Shown here piece after piece: positions 31,708 through 42,192 of a stretch of DNA of 64,000 nt. Position numbers and translations under genes: made by a program. The notes beneath the pieces are model-generated. The model was given only the letters and a program-made list of their open reading frames with translations, was not told the DNA's origin and made no database searches. Where the stretch lies: assembly GCA_036245525.1 (NCBI GenBank), contig BTPG01000002.1, forward strand, positions 120,681,582 to 120,745,581, read 5' to 3'. Within the stretch, counting starts at the first letter, position 1, and each line of letters starts with the position of its first letter. This DNA comes from Semisulcospira habei. Taxonomy: Eukaryota; Mollusca; Gastropoda; Semisulcospiridae.

Positions 31708-32609
31708 CTAATCCTCAGCTGGCGGACTTCTTCCTCTGGCTCTTTCGAGACTTAGGCCTGGCCCCCATCACTGTGAGGGGTTACCTGTCCATGATCGCTG
31801 ACACTTATCGACACCTTGGACACCCAGACCCGGGCGCCTGCAAAGACTTAGCCGACCTTATGGGTCACTTTGGCATCCAGCGCCCAACACACCGCTCACT
31901 CCTTCCCCGCTGGGACCTGCCCTGGGTGCTAACGTGGTTGAATTCTGACAGATTTGAACCCTTACCTTTGGCCCGTTTCGCAGATGTGACACGAAAGACG
32001 TGCTTCCTGCTGGCCCTTGCTACCGCCTCTCGGGTGAGTGAGCTACACGCACTCTCGGCGCGGCCTACCTGCCTACAGTTCCGAGCGGACGGGTCTGTTC
32101 AACTCCTCACTGACCCTGCCTTCCTGGCCAAGAACAGGTCTCCTCTGACTGCGCCTCAGGTTATCACCTTACGGCCGCTAAGAACCAACCCTCTGTCTCA
32201 GGAGACCAGGCAACAGGATCCCGTGCGCGCCCTTAGAGTTTATCTGCGACGATCTAAAGCCTTCCGCAGAGGGCGTTCGCGCCTCTTCCTACCTCTGAGA
32301 CCCAGCAGGAATGACATAACAGCCCAGACGATCTCATCCTGGCTCCGCTGGGTTATACGCTCCGCGTATCAAGATATCTCCCCGCAGGGAGCGAAGAGGC
32401 TGCACATTCGCGCACATGAGGTACGAGCCATGGCCACGAGCCTCGCGTTTGATCGAAACTGCGCTGTCAAGGACATCGTGGCAGCCGTGGGCTGGCAGAC
32501 TGAATCTGTATTCGCCCGCTTCTACCTCAGGGACCTGGCAGGCCAAAGAGAGAATCTCGCACTAGTGGGGGACATCGCCGTGGCGCAACACTCCCTCCCG
32601 GCGCCGTAG
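31539..32609 (+). CDS. DIRS C tyrosine recombinase
   Basis: About 356 residues from SRLEVVRQALGARGY to the stop. RRPSTIRVYEGKWRVLFSWC opens the core-binding part. Catalytic boxes are ATASRVSELHAL (Arg), IRAHEVRAMATSLAFDR (His-x-x-Arg) and VGWQTESVFARFYLRDL (Trp, Tyr). No frame lesion. It overlaps the RNase H end by about 170 nt in a different frame. The open frame continues far upstream, to about 29703, without an evident start codon. Confidence 0.9.
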   Translation, partial: SRLEVVRQALGARGYSGAAVEAIASARRPSTIRVYEGKWRVLFSWCSEHGLSPTELTNPQLADFFLWLFRDLGLAPITVRGYLSMIADTYRHLGHPDPGACKDLADLMGHFGIQRPTHRSLLPRWDLPWVLTWLNSDRFEPLPLARFADVTRKTCFLLALATASRVSELHALSARPTCLQFRADGSVQLLTDPAFLAKNRSPLTAPQVITLRPLRTNPLSQETRQQDPVRALRVYLRRSKAFRRGRSRLFLPLRPSRNDITAQTISSWLRWVIRSAYQDISPQGAKRLHIRAHEVRAMATSLAFDRNCAVKDIVAAVGWQTESVFARFYLRDLAGQRENLALVGDIAVAQHSLPAP

Positions 32610-32709
32610 GTATGCACTTCGCTAAAATTGTCGGGAGGTTGCGACTGGGAGGACGGCGCTGTTTACCATTAGGAGTTTGCGCGGCACCCTCCTCCTCATC
32701 GCAATTCTT

Positions 32710-32810
32710 CCACAAAGTCATGTCATCGGTAATGTTTTTGAGGAAACAAATTCATTTTTCTCTAAAAGGTATTTTTTCGAAAAATACTTACCGATGACAT
32801 GACTCGGAGG
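32710..32810 (+). repeat. Internal complementary region of DIRS C
   Basis: AAAGTCATGTCATCGGTAAT, GTTTTTGAGGAAACAAATTC, then TTTTTCGAAAAATACTTACC. It is the reverse complement of the joined right and left ends, as in B. Confidence 0.9.
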
Positions 32811-32844
32811 ACCCTCCCTCCTGCCCCGCTTGCCGCTTTCGAGC

Positions 32845-33080
32845 GAAGTATCAGAAAAACTGGCCGGTCTCGTGACCGGAGCCGGTAAGGCGGGAAACGG
32901 GAGACAACTCTCAGCCCCTCTAGGGGGGGTTCCCCGAGTGCCTCCCGGGTTGTGTGGGCACACAACGGGTGAGTAGGCTAAAATTGAACTAGTAGTAGAC
33001 ATTTCCACAAAGTCATGTCCACAAAGTCATGTCATCGGTAAGTATTTTTCGAAAAAATACCTTTTAGACAAAAATGAATT
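32845..33080 (-). repeat. Right inverted terminal repeat of DIRS C
   Basis: Inverse of 26841-27050, including the doubled TCCACAAAGTCATG block. Confidence 0.9.
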
Positions 33081-33184
33081 TTTTCTCAAATACTATTTAC
33101 AACTTCAAACCCAAACTTGCTACAGAGATTTCTGATGGTAAGACCTAAAACATACTATTTGGGATGACCCTTCGAAAAGGTCAA

Positions 33185-33569
33185 ACCCCACCCGGGTCTG
33201 CCCTGGGGGACTTGGGTGGGGTTAGGTATTTTTTAGTTCCCAGGGTCACCCTGGTCAGCCCCACAGGGTGGGGTTTTCTCTCTATTCTGGGGCATGTGTT
33301 TCTGTCTACCCGAGGTCCATTCACCTGTATTTGCCTTTTAAAAACTCTCCCTACTGTCTGCACTGCCTGTAGCTCTTGATATTGGATGTGTGTTGCTAAA
33401 TGGTCTTAGCTTTATTTAGGCCCCATGTGTTAGGTTTATTTAATGTATTTGACCGGCTGGCGACATACATTCAATGTTCTGTTTATTTTTTTTCACAAGC
33501 AGTGCAGGCACGTCCTGAGAAAGCCTTGTTGCTGTCGGGACGTTAAGCAATGTGCAATCAATCAATCAA
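33185..33569 (+). mobile_element. SINE-like element, copy 2
   Basis: Full-length copy starting ACCCCACCCGGGTCTGCCCT and ending in CAATCAATCAA. The 13-bp target duplication TCGAAAAGGTCAA is at 33172-33184 and 33570-33582. It interrupts the repeat that also hosts DIRS C. Confidence 0.85.
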
Positions 33570-33582
33570 TCGAAAAGGTCAA

Positions 33583-34200
33583 GGGTCACAAGAGCTCAGG
33601 AAATAGGCAAACAAGATGAGGATTTCATCCCAAAGTCTACCGTATTGTTTGGAGCTCACATGCGTATTTCTTTTAGGAACATTCAGAGTTGTTTATATTT
33701 TTAAGCTTATCCTTTTAATCCACTTCCCTCCTCTCTAACCCAACCTCTGATCAACACAAACGCCGGCGCACACAAATAATGACGGATATTTCCCGCCATT
33801 AATACGATCTGTGTAGCGACAGGAATTCTGAAGAAGAAGAATATTATGAGCAGCAAAATGTCACAGTAAGCTTCGTGTCATGGCATTGCTCCGTGTACAT
33901 AATGGTCAAATTTGATGTTTGACGTCACTCATCCAAAAGGCTCTGTTTTCTTCCACAGAGAGAGAGAGAGAGAGAGAGAGCTTTGTGTCAATTTATGTAT
34001 AACAATGACGTGTCTGTTGCTCTGCATCAGTTCAGCAACAATGTATAATACCAGCAACAATGTATAATGTGTCTAGAGCTTTTATGTCACTGTCTGATGT
34101 CTAGAATTCTTCGTTTCAACATTTTTTCTATCTTTCTTAAAGCTAGCTGTATTCACAATTTCAAATGAATATAACACAAATTACAGACTCAGATGCAGGT
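33583..34200. other. Non-coding sequence between repeats
   Basis: The start (to about 33670) finishes the repeat that hosts DIRS C. The rest has a (GA)n tract at about 33957-33980 and no gene. Confidence 0.5.
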
Positions 34201-34272
34201 CAACCGACTTTCTATGAATGGCATTTTTTTCTTTTTAACGAGTCTCTTGGCTTGACTTCGCGAACGAAGATT

Positions 34273-35112
34273 TTATAGGAGTTGCCCACGACGTCTGCAG
34301 GCTTGTTCGTGGCTGCGGAGGCCAATCCGAGACAGGCAGGTTCGACCGCAGTGGCTGCAGGGGAAGGTATGGCCAGGGTTCTGAGCTGCGGCATCTCTGT
34401 TTTTTCTCCTGAGCCGCTTGTCCTTAAGGCTAGCTCTGTGAGAGTCCTCAAAGGAGACAGCTGCCTTGTAAATGGTGGAGCGCCAGGTGTCACGGTCCGC
34501 AGCAAGCGAAGACCACTGGTGGTGGTCGATTTGGCAGGCACTAAGTGACTTCTTGAGACAGTCTTTGTATCTCTTCTTTGGTGCCCCTCTGTCACGGTGT
34601 CCAGTAGCAAGCTCGCCGAACAGGGTGATCTTTGGTAGGCGATGATCCTCCATCCTGGAGACATGCCCCGCCCAGCGGAGCTGTGTCCGCAGCAGCAAAG
34701 CCTCGATGCTCACAGCTTCAGCCTGTTCAAGGACCTCGACGTTGGTGACATAGTCACTCCAGTGAATGCCCAGGATGGTACGCAGGCAGCGCTGGTGGAA
34801 GCGTTCGAGGAGTCGTAGTTGGCTGCGGTAGAGGGCCCAGGACTCGGAACCATACAGCAGGGTGGTGAGGACCACAGCTCTGTACACGCTGATCTTGGTG
34901 CCTGTTTTCAGCTGTTGATTGTGCCACACCCGCTTGAAAAGTCGCCCGAAAGCGCTGTTCGCTTTTGCCAGCCTGCTGTCAAGCTCCTTGTCCAGCTTGG
35001 CGTCCGACGTGATAATGCAGCCAAGGTAAGTAAACTGGTGCACTGACTTTAGTTCAGACTCGCCAATGGTGATGTGAGGAGGGCGATACACTGTCTTTAA
35101 CGAGTAATCCAA
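34273..35112 (-). pseudogene. 5'-truncated LINE, C-terminal end of ORF2
   Basis: The 279-residue open frame starts inside the reverse transcriptase C-terminal region. Visible motifs are VHQFTYLGCIITSDAKLDKE, TLLYGSESWAL, LRTILGIHWSDYVTN, LLRTQLRWAGHVSRMEDHRL, a GAPKKRYKDCLK box and a terminal zinc-finger-like CSHCGRTCLSRIGLRSHEQAC. This is the tail of the endonuclease/reverse-transcriptase polyprotein of a non-LTR retrotransposon; the palm domain is missing. The 5' truncation abuts DIRS D. The clade (Jockey/RTE/L2-like) cannot be fixed from this piece. Confidence 0.85.
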
Positions 35113-35133
35113 TTGAAATATGCTGAAAAATGA

Positions 35134-35330
35134 ATTTTTCTCTAAAATGTATTTTTTCGAAAAATACTTACCAATGACATTACTACTAGGAATATCTCTC
35201 AGCTAGCCCAATTTTAGCCAAAATTCGGTTGTGTACCCATAGTGCAGTACCCATCCTCGGGGTGACTACCGCAACCCAGTACCTGGAGTAGCCTCCCGTC
35301 CGTACCCATCCGGTCATGCGCTTAGCTCAC
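35134..35330 (-). repeat. Right inverted terminal repeat of DIRS D
   Basis: It begins ATTTTTCTCTAAAATGTATT and TTTTCGAAAAATACTTACCA as the inverse of the shared DIRS right end. The partner left repeat was not found. Confidence 0.75.
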
Positions 35331-35370
35331 CAGTCTGTTCGCTTAGCTGACTAGCGGCATGCGAGGCAGG

Positions 35371-35407
35371 TGGGGGGGGGGGGGGGTGGGGGGGGGGGGG
35401 GGGGGGG
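35371..35407 (+). repeat. Poly-G tract
   Basis: Two long G runs separated by a T between the terminal repeat and internal region of DIRS D. Confidence 0.9.
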
Positions 35408-35409
35408 TG

Positions 35410-35515
35410 CATTGAGTAATGTCATCGGTAAGTATTTTTCGAAAAAATACATTTTAGAGAAAAATTAATTTGTTTCCTCAAAATACATTACCGATGACAT
35501 TACTACTAGGAAGAA
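35410..35515 (-). repeat. Internal complementary region of DIRS D
   Basis: GTAATGTCATCGGTAAGTAT, then TTTTAGAGAAAAATTAATTT followed directly by GTTTCCTCAAAATACATTAC: right and left ends joined, as in B and C. Confidence 0.8.
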
Positions 35516-35604
35516 CAGCGATTTGGAGGTGGGTGCCGCGTAAAGCCCCTAACCCTTGAGTACTGCCAACGAGACCCGCCCTCCCTGGGGCAACCTCCCG
35601 ACAA

Positions 35605-36660
35605 TTTTAGCTAAGAGCTACCCACGGCACCAGGGGTGCTGGGAGGGAGTGTTGCGTCGCGGCGATGTCTCCCACCAGCAATATGCTTCCCTGCTGGCCG
35701 GAGCGGTCCCTGAGGTAAAACCGGTCGGAGGTCGACTCTGCTCGCCAGTCCATGGCCGCCACAAGACTTGACGGCGCCGCAGCGGCTGAAGGTAGGGCTT
35801 GCAGCCAAGGCTCCAACCTCGTGCTCCCTGACGTTCATACGCCAAGCAGCTTCAGGGGAGAGGGTGTGGTAGTCAGAGCGTATCACCCGTTGGAGCCCGG
35901 ACGATATCGTCTGGGCCGAGTGTCAGTTATACCTGGAGACAGAGGGAGAATAGGTGGGAGCGTCCCCTGCGCAGCGGCTTGGTTCGGCGCAGGTACACTC
36001 GTAAGGCTCTCACCGGGTCCTGCTGTCTGGTCTATGGTGCCAGGCTTGGCTCAACGGCCGAATGGTGATCATCTGTGTGGCGGCCAAAGGCGACCGGGTC
36101 TTGGCCAGGAACGCAGGCTCGGTCAGTAGGTGCACGGCGCCATCTGTCCTGAACTGCAGGCTGGCCGGGCATGTGGAGAGCGCGTGCAGTTCGCTGATCC
36201 TGGAGGCCATGGCGAGGGCCAGGAAAAGGCAAGTCTTCAGGGCATGTAGGCCAACCGCGCCAAGGCCAGGTCCCATCGAGGAATCAGCGAGCGGAGGGTA
36301 GGTCGCTGGAGGCCAAGTGTGCCATCAGGTCGGCTAGGTCTATGCAGCCACCAGTCTGGCCGGCCCTAGGCGGTACGTGTTGGTGGTCCTGGTCAGGTAC
36401 CCTATGAGGTGACCGGGCCAAGTGCTGCTCGGCGAAGCCAGAGGAAGAACTCGGCCAGCTGGGGTGTTGTCGGATATGTGGGTGAGGTGTCGGTCGTCGC
36501 ACCAAGGCCACAGGATTCGCCACCTTCCCTCGTAGACTCGAAGTGTTGAGGGCCTGCGGGCTGTAGCGATAGCTTCCACTGACGCACTGGAGAAGCCTCT
36601 AGCTGCGAGGGAGTGCCGCACAAACTCCAGGCATGGAGGAGGCGACGCTCGGGGCATGGG
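35605..36660 (-). pseudogene. DIRS D tyrosine recombinase remnant
   Basis: Recognisable pieces in several frames: LAARGFSSASVEAIATARRP, STLRVYEGRWRILWPWC, LALAMASRISELHALSTCPA (catalytic Arg), and AESTSDRFYLRD with the Tyr. Multiple frameshifts and deletions separate them, so it is inactive. Confidence 0.8.
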
Positions 36661-36679
36661 TGGAACAGCGCCTGCTGTG

Positions 36680-37775
36680 GATCCTCACGTGACATTCGTG
36701 GGGTGGGGAGCCGCAGAGGGGTGAGGTTCAGGAGGCCGGTGGTCCATGACTTGGTCTAGCAGAACGGAGCCCCCAGGGACAGGACCGCGTTGCAAACCTT
36801 GAGCAGGACCTTGGGGACAGTGTACTCGTCGCGGGCGTCCTATGGGATGGAGAGCGCGTCGACTGCCCAGGCTAGCGGGTCTGGGATGGGGAGACGAAGA
36901 GGGGCAGCAGGCGATTCCACCTCGCGTGAGGAGGTCGATCATGGGGTCTCCCACGCTGCGCAGCTCATCTGAGGATGTCCGGATGTAGCGCCCACCCGGC
37001 GTGGAGAAGCTGGCCGCATTGCGAGGGAGTCGGTCAGAACAATCAGTTGGCCTGGGAAGTATCTCGCTCGGAGAGGGATACCGCGATCTTTGCCCCACCG
37101 GAGAACCTGGTAGAGGAGGACGCCGAGGAGAAGCTGGAGCAGCTGAAGCGGGCGGAAGTAGAGACGACTGAGGGGAAGGAGGTCTGTTGCCATGCCCATA
37201 AGGTCCCAAAAGCTCTAGCCACTCCCTGGCGGAGACTGCTTCCTCTTGCGACACCTGTCTTGCTAGGTTCGCCAACTTCTGTATCCGTTGCTCTGGAAGT
37301 ATCACCTCGATGAGGTCGGTGCAAAATTTCATCCCCAGGCAGACGAAGCAGCAGGACGGCGTGAGGTCGGACTTGCGCACGTTGACCAGGGCCGAGACGG
37401 TCGAGTAGATCTAGTAGCTCATCCCGATCCTTCCCCAAGAAGGCCTCCGACTGGTTCCATGAGGGAAGATCGTCCAGGTAGTTCGAAGTGGGGCTCGAAG
37501 ACGGCTGTCTGGCCCCGGCGCTGCCGGCGTCTGTGCCGGGGGTGAACACCCAGGAACTGAGGTTGAGACCAAGGGCAGCGCACGAACTGGTATACCCCGC
37601 CGACAAAGGCGAAACGCAGCTAATCGTCTGGAGGCGGAGAGCAAGGGAACGAGAAGAAATGCTGATGGCAAAGTCCAAGGGCTGCACTGCGGCGAAGAAC
37701 TTAGTCAGCGCAGAGAGGCCGATGACGGGGCGCCACTTGCCACCGGGCTTGGGGACCAGGATGAGGCGGCTGTAG
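36680..37775 (-). pseudogene. DIRS D RT/RNase H remnant
   Basis: Pieces include YRASAL-like and LNLSSWVFTPGTDAGSA (RT box), TSNYLDDLPSWNQSEAF (a YLDD box with L>P nearby) and ARYFPGQLIVLTDSL, the degraded last RNase H box. Large parts of RNase H are deleted. It is not functional. Confidence 0.75.
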
Positions 37776-37786
37776 AAGGCTGGGAG

Positions 37787-38150
37787 TCATGATGCGTTGT
37801 GGCCTCTGTGGCAGCCGTCCGAAGCAAGTGGTGACCCGGCCGCGAAGGGCGTTGGCTCGGAGCTGGGCCGTAGGCACCAGGTCCACAGGGGGCGCAGGGG
37901 GGAAGGAGACCGCAGGAGAATGGAAATCCCTTTGAGACGGTGGTGAGCTGAAGAGGAGCGATCCGTTGAGCGGTAACTGCCGGAGCTGCTTCCACCAGTC
38001 GATCGGGAGGTCGCAGGATCGCAGAAGGCATCCCGACACATCAGAGCCCAGGAAGCGGCCATAGTCATGCCATTGATGAAGGCGTGTAACGCCGCACAGG
38101 TGGAGAGCCCGCCAGAGCCAGAGATGACGCCTCGTCCAGGGCCGGAGACT
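37787..38150 (-). pseudogene. DIRS D gag remnant
   Basis: HAFINGMTMAASWALMCRDA corresponds to the YHASVNTMAAAANCDLLRRD block of copy A. It is followed by remnants of RQLRQAPLGDPLLF as KQLRQLPLNGSLLF. The upstream gag half and left terminus are absent. Confidence 0.65.
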
Positions 38151-38360
38151 TTTCCACATAAGTTTATTACCTGCAAAATACAGAAGGGAGGATAAATCCC
38201 CATTACCCCCAGAGGCACGGGCTTACAGCATAATCTGGTCATCCAGTTATATTCGCAAAATCTGCATGGTGGTGGACTGCAGATTCTAACGCATAAGGTT
38301 AAAACAATCAAACTCTAGAAATATATATATTTATATACATATAAATATACAAATACACAT

Positions 38361-38632
38361 GTAAACACATATGTACAGGGCCACGTCCGACCTGGAGTGT
38401 GTCGAGCGTCCAGGCTGCGGTAAGCACTCCGCGGGCGTGAAGCCCTATCCCGTGGTGAACAGGGTCAGGCACGGGCGTCGCTCGGACGAGGCCGAACAGG
38501 CGGGGGGTTGGGTGGGTCGAGCAAGCTCGCTGGGCCAGAAATTCTTTACTGGCTAGATGGTGCACACTGGTCCAGCAGCCTCGTCCGGCCGAGGGTACTT
38601 GTCCCTGAACCTGGGGCGGTACCTCTGGCTGA
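38361..38632 (+). repeat. Tandem-array sequence left of the hAT element
   Basis: Contains GTGCACACTGGTCCAGCAGC and TCGTCCGGCC; the same block recurs at 63325-63357. GGTTGGGTGGGTCGAGCAAG resembles GGTTGGTGGGTCGTGTGAGC at 63608. The hAT element appears to have inserted into this array. Confidence 0.6.
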
Positions 38633-38998
38633 CAGGGTTTGTACGTGCCTGAAGCCCTGGAAAACCCTGGAATTCTGAGATGCCCATTTCAAGGCCTTGA
38701 ATACCCTTGAAATTTACTAATTTCTCAAATACCCTTGAAAACCCCTTGAAAATCAAGTAGGGCTCAAGGTATTAATGATAATGAAGTTAAGAAAATAAAA
38801 CCGAAAGACAATTGAAAAAGAAATGATAAAAACAACTTTTGAAAGGGATTTCGATTATAAAACTAAAAGAAAGACCTGATACAGCGACGAAAATGTCATC
38901 TGCTCATCAAGGGACATAATCACCACAGGAAGTTGAGACAGAGTTATCAAGTACCACGGAAGTCGTTCTGCGTTCGAGATTGGCGCCGAAGATTCAAG

Positions 38999-39627
38999 AT
39001 GCCAAATGGAAAATGCACGTTCAGTCGATCATGGCTGTTAAAAAAAGAGTATGCTGATTGGGTTCGCGAAGACAAGACAAACAAGCATGCTTGCTTTTGT
39101 TGTCTGTGCCAAAAATCGATCGATCTAAGAACAATGGGAGAAAGTGCCCTTGTCAGCCATGCAAAAGGGAAGAAACATAGGCAACTCATTGCGGCAAGTA
39201 AACTTGCTGTTTCGATTACAAGCTTTATCAACAAACTGTCAACTTCTGGGAAATCTTCTGCAGCTGTTTCAGAACCGTCGACCCAATCAAAGAATGCTGT
39301 TCAATCAACGAATGCTACTGCTTCTTCTTCGCCGAGTGTCAGTGTTAGTGTGAACTCTTTTTGTACCAAAACTGACGTTTTGACATCAGAAGTTTTGTGG
39401 ACAATGGACATCGTAAACTCTCATCGGAGCTTCAAGTCATGTGATGGAAGTGCAAACCTTTTCCAGACAATGTTTCCAGATAGTGACATTGCCAAGGGAT
39501 TTCAGTGCGGGGAGGGCAAAGCCAGATATCTTGCTACTTTTGGAATTGCGCCATACTTTCATTCTCTTTTGAAAAAACAAATCAAATCAGATTCTGTATA
39601 CGTACTTCTCTTTGATGAGAGCATGAG
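38999..39627 (+). pseudogene. hAT transposase, N-terminal fragment
   Basis: ATG at 38999 begins MPNGKCTFSRSWLLKKEYAD. A BED-type finger follows: CFCCLCQKSIDLRTMGESAL, then SHAKGKKH (Cys-x2-Cys, His-x5-His). After a Ser-rich linker comes MFPDSDIAKGFQCGEGKARY, LATFGIAPYFHSLL and VLLFDESMS, the start of the RNase-H-like catalytic core, where the first acidic residue is expected. Coding stops being hAT-like at a T(10) run at 39628, the A-tail of an antisense retroelement. The continuation is 22 kb downstream. Confidence 0.8.
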
Positions 39628-40190
39628 TTTTTTTTTTGGCATCCTGTCTCGGAAGACAATGGAGTATATGCGCTTGCTGGGTCAGTCACTGGAGTGACCT
39701 CTCCAGGGCGCAAGCCTGGGCGAAGTGTATGGAGATCCTGGGGTGCCCAGTCGTCAAGATCCCCCTCTCGGCCTCGCTGATGTATCCAAAGGAATGCAAA
39801 GCAGTACGTTTGGCACCAGTTTGGCTGCAGGAGCTGCCAGAACAGTGCGTGAATACAAGCAGCTGTCTGCCTTCGGGGCTCCACTCCTGATTTGAAGGGT
39901 TTACTCCCCCACATTTGGCCGTTGGATCCAACCTGATCTCCTCCGTCCTCTAGCCGTTGGCTGTCAGAAACAGCTTTTCCGCCTAGTGGTGCAATGTGAA
40001 CACCACCCCCTCACGTGGTTTAGCCCACCAGCTGAGGTGGTTTGCCACACGGCAGTTTACCCTTCTCGAAATTCCTCTCTTTAGTTGGGCTCTGTGCCAG
40101 CTGTGACCCACTTAACTGATAAGTGCGCGCGGGTCATAGCAGGCTCCAGCCTAGCTGCTGGCGGGAAGCGTTGTGCTCTTTGTTCCCTGT
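39628..40190 (-). mobile_element. Antisense retroelement with A-tail
   Basis: A T(10) run at 39628-39637 followed by GGCATCCTGTCTCGGAAGAC looks like the poly-A tail and 3' end of a minus-strand retroposon inserted in the hAT gene. Its extent at high coordinates is uncertain. Part of its sequence (GGTAAACTGCCGTG on the minus strand, near 40055) also appears at 61349 on the plus strand. No coding region can be supported. Confidence 0.5.
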
Positions 40191-40464
40191 TGAAGTCTGT
40201 CAGGCATGTGATAAGTTTAGTCTGTTTATAACTTATTATTACCGTGGCTAAAATGTTTTAATCGTAAATATTATTATGTAATACTATGCTTGAAATTGTC
40301 CTCTTCAAGCTCATATAAGTTTGGTTTGATGAACCTCTTCGAATTATGTGCTTATGACTTGATTACAACGTGTGTAGTTCGAGGAACTTTCCTTCCGCTG
40401 TAGACAGCAGTGCTTGTGTGTGTACAAAACTTGCTTTCTGTGCCGGATGTATTACTCCAATGTG
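40191..40464. other. Sequence left of the Polinton
   Basis: AT-rich DNA with no gene. It should continue directly into 59622 onward if the Polinton is removed. Confidence 0.5.
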
Positions 40465-40470
40465 TACCTT

Positions 40471-40711
40471 AGAGATAAAACAATAGAGTCCCGATAGACA
40501 ATGAATTCAATAGAGCCGCATCAGTCATTAATTTACATCATTTTTTAATAACATATTTTTGACCCCAAATTTACCCCCGTTAATTCTGAATCAACCCGTT
40601 GATTTTAAAAAAGTGATGAGCATGACTGATGCGGCTCTATTGATCTGATTATCTATCGGGACTCTATTGTTTTATCTCTATAACTATTGTCTCTGTCAAC
40701 ACCTAATGACC
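40471..40711 (+). repeat. Left TIR of the Polinton
   Basis: The first 209 bp (40471-40679) fold on themselves: AGAGATAAAACAATAGAGTC through AGAGCCGCATCAGTCAT pairs with ATGACTGATGCGGCTCT through GACTCTATTGTTTTATCTCT. A further 30 bp (ATAACTATTGTCTCTGTCAA...) extends the match to the right TIR. Similarity to the right TIR is roughly 85-90% by eye. Confidence 0.9.
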
Positions 40712-40812
40712 TTAATTAATTACTAATTACGGTCATTAACTTTTACATGACCGTTTCTCTCAATACTGCCAGAGTCGATTTCCGAAAAAGCTCACATGCT
40801 CTGTCTCGCACA

Positions 40813-41196
40813 CCCCACCCGGGTCTGCCCTGGGGGACTTGGGTGGGGTTAGGTATTTTTTAGTTCCCAGGGTCACCCTGGTCAGCCCCACAGGGTGGGT
40901 TTTTCTCTCTTTTCTGGGGCATGTGTTTCTGTCTACCCTTTGTCCATTCACCTGTATTTGCCTTTTGAAAACTCTCCCTACTGTCTGCACTGCCTGTAGC
41001 TCTTGATATTGGATGTGTGTTGCTAAATGGTCTTAGCTTTATTTAGGCCCCATGTGTTAGGTTTATTTAATGTATTTGACCGGCTGGCGACATACATTCA
41101 ATGTTCTGTTTATTTTTTTTTTTTCACAAGCAGTGCAGGCACGTCCTGAGAAAGCCTTGTTGCTGTCGGGACGTTAAGCAATGTACAATCAATCAA
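40813..41196 (+). mobile_element. SINE-like element, copy 3
   Basis: Full-length copy inside the left non-coding part of the Polinton. The 13-bp target duplication TCTGTCTCGCACA is at 40800-40812 and 41197-41209. Confidence 0.85.
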
Positions 41197-42078
41197 TCTG
41201 TCTCGCACATAACATGTTAGTTCACGCTTGACAAGACTCAATGCCAAACCCTCTTTCAATGAGTTGGGTAAAAGCTTTCACAGCGCCATTCACACGTCAC
41301 GCGTCAAAAGGCCTATAGAATTGTGTTGTGCAGGGGGGGACCGCTCAGTGCAAACACTTGGCTCTGTATATACAATTGGCTCTGTTTAAGCACGACTCTG
41401 GAACATAACAAGTCAAATATACGTGCACACGCAAACACACAGACACGCCAGTTGTAGACTAAGATAATTCATGGGCAGTGCCAGATTGTCATACAAGTTA
41501 TATACACAGGCAAACATACACAGACACACACACACACACACACATACCAACACATACCAACACATAAACACACGCACATGCACACGCACGTACGTACATA
41601 CATATATACATACTAACATAAAACATGTATAAACAAAAACATTAAGTGCAAACCTTGCAACACAGGTACACATCATTTTCACAAGGGTAATATCCCATGA
41701 CAATCACACGCCTGACAGAGCTGGTAGACCATGTCTGCCACACACACTCAGTATGCTGTTGTGGTCTATACAATTTCAGCTATGTTACACATGGGCCCTT
41801 GCATGCGTGGTGTACAGTAACATGAAAAAGCTGTAGACTGTTTGCCTACAGTGAGTCATAAACACCTGTCTGTCTGCACCGAGATTTTTCTTCCGGGTGC
41901 ATACGCGAGCCATTGAAACCCACCAGCCCGTGAAAGGATAATAACTCTTATTGAATTTCACGCCCTGTTCGGTTAGGCGGTGTACATGACTGTAAAAGCT
42001 GAAAAGAGACGCACCTCAGAAAATCATACCTTGCTTTATACACCCGACTGAGTACATATACAACAGATCCTCAAGACA

Positions 42079-42143
42079 CCCCCCCCCACCCCCCACCGCC
42101 CGCCACCACCCCCCCCCACCCCCCACCCCCCCCACCCCCACCC

Positions 42144-42192
<49 letters not shown>
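42079..42192 (+). repeat. C-rich tract and (AC)n microsatellite
   Basis: CCCCACC-type sequence followed by about 22 AC units. Confidence 0.95.

Larger units (their letters stand above)
26841..33080 (+). mobile_element. DIRS retrotransposon copy C
   Basis: Full-length element with inverted terminal repeats (left 26841-27050, right about 32845-33080), gag, RT/RNase H, tyrosine recombinase and internal complementary region. It is a close relative of B. Both termini carry the same extra 14-bp duplication (CATGACTTTGTGGA repeated), so the two ends were copied from one another. The recombinase is intact. Gag has a 46-nt deletion and a frameshift, and RNase H has a premature stop. It is inserted into the repeat at 26430. 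Confidence 0.92.
35134..38310 (-). mobile_element. DIRS copy D, reversed and decayed
   Basis: Reading on the minus strand from high to low coordinates there are gag remnants (about 38150-37800), RT/RNase H (37775-36680), recombinase (36660-35600), an internal complementary region (35415-35515) and one inverted terminal repeat (35134-35330). The left end is missing. All reading frames are shifted or stopped. It is more diverged from A, B and C than they are from each other, so it is older or from another subfamily. Confidence 0.8.

Noticed and set aside
33181..33363. Minus-strand frame beginning MQTVGRVFKRQIQVNGPRVD, repeated at 6438, 40760 and 46156
   Set aside because: It is the antisense translation of the SINE-like element. 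Its recurrence reflects copy number, not protein conservation.
39636..39890. Plus-strand protein MASCLGRQWSICACWVSHWS...
   Set aside because: It begins in the tail of an antisense retroelement and has no domain. More likely it is the reverse strand of a SINE or LINE end.
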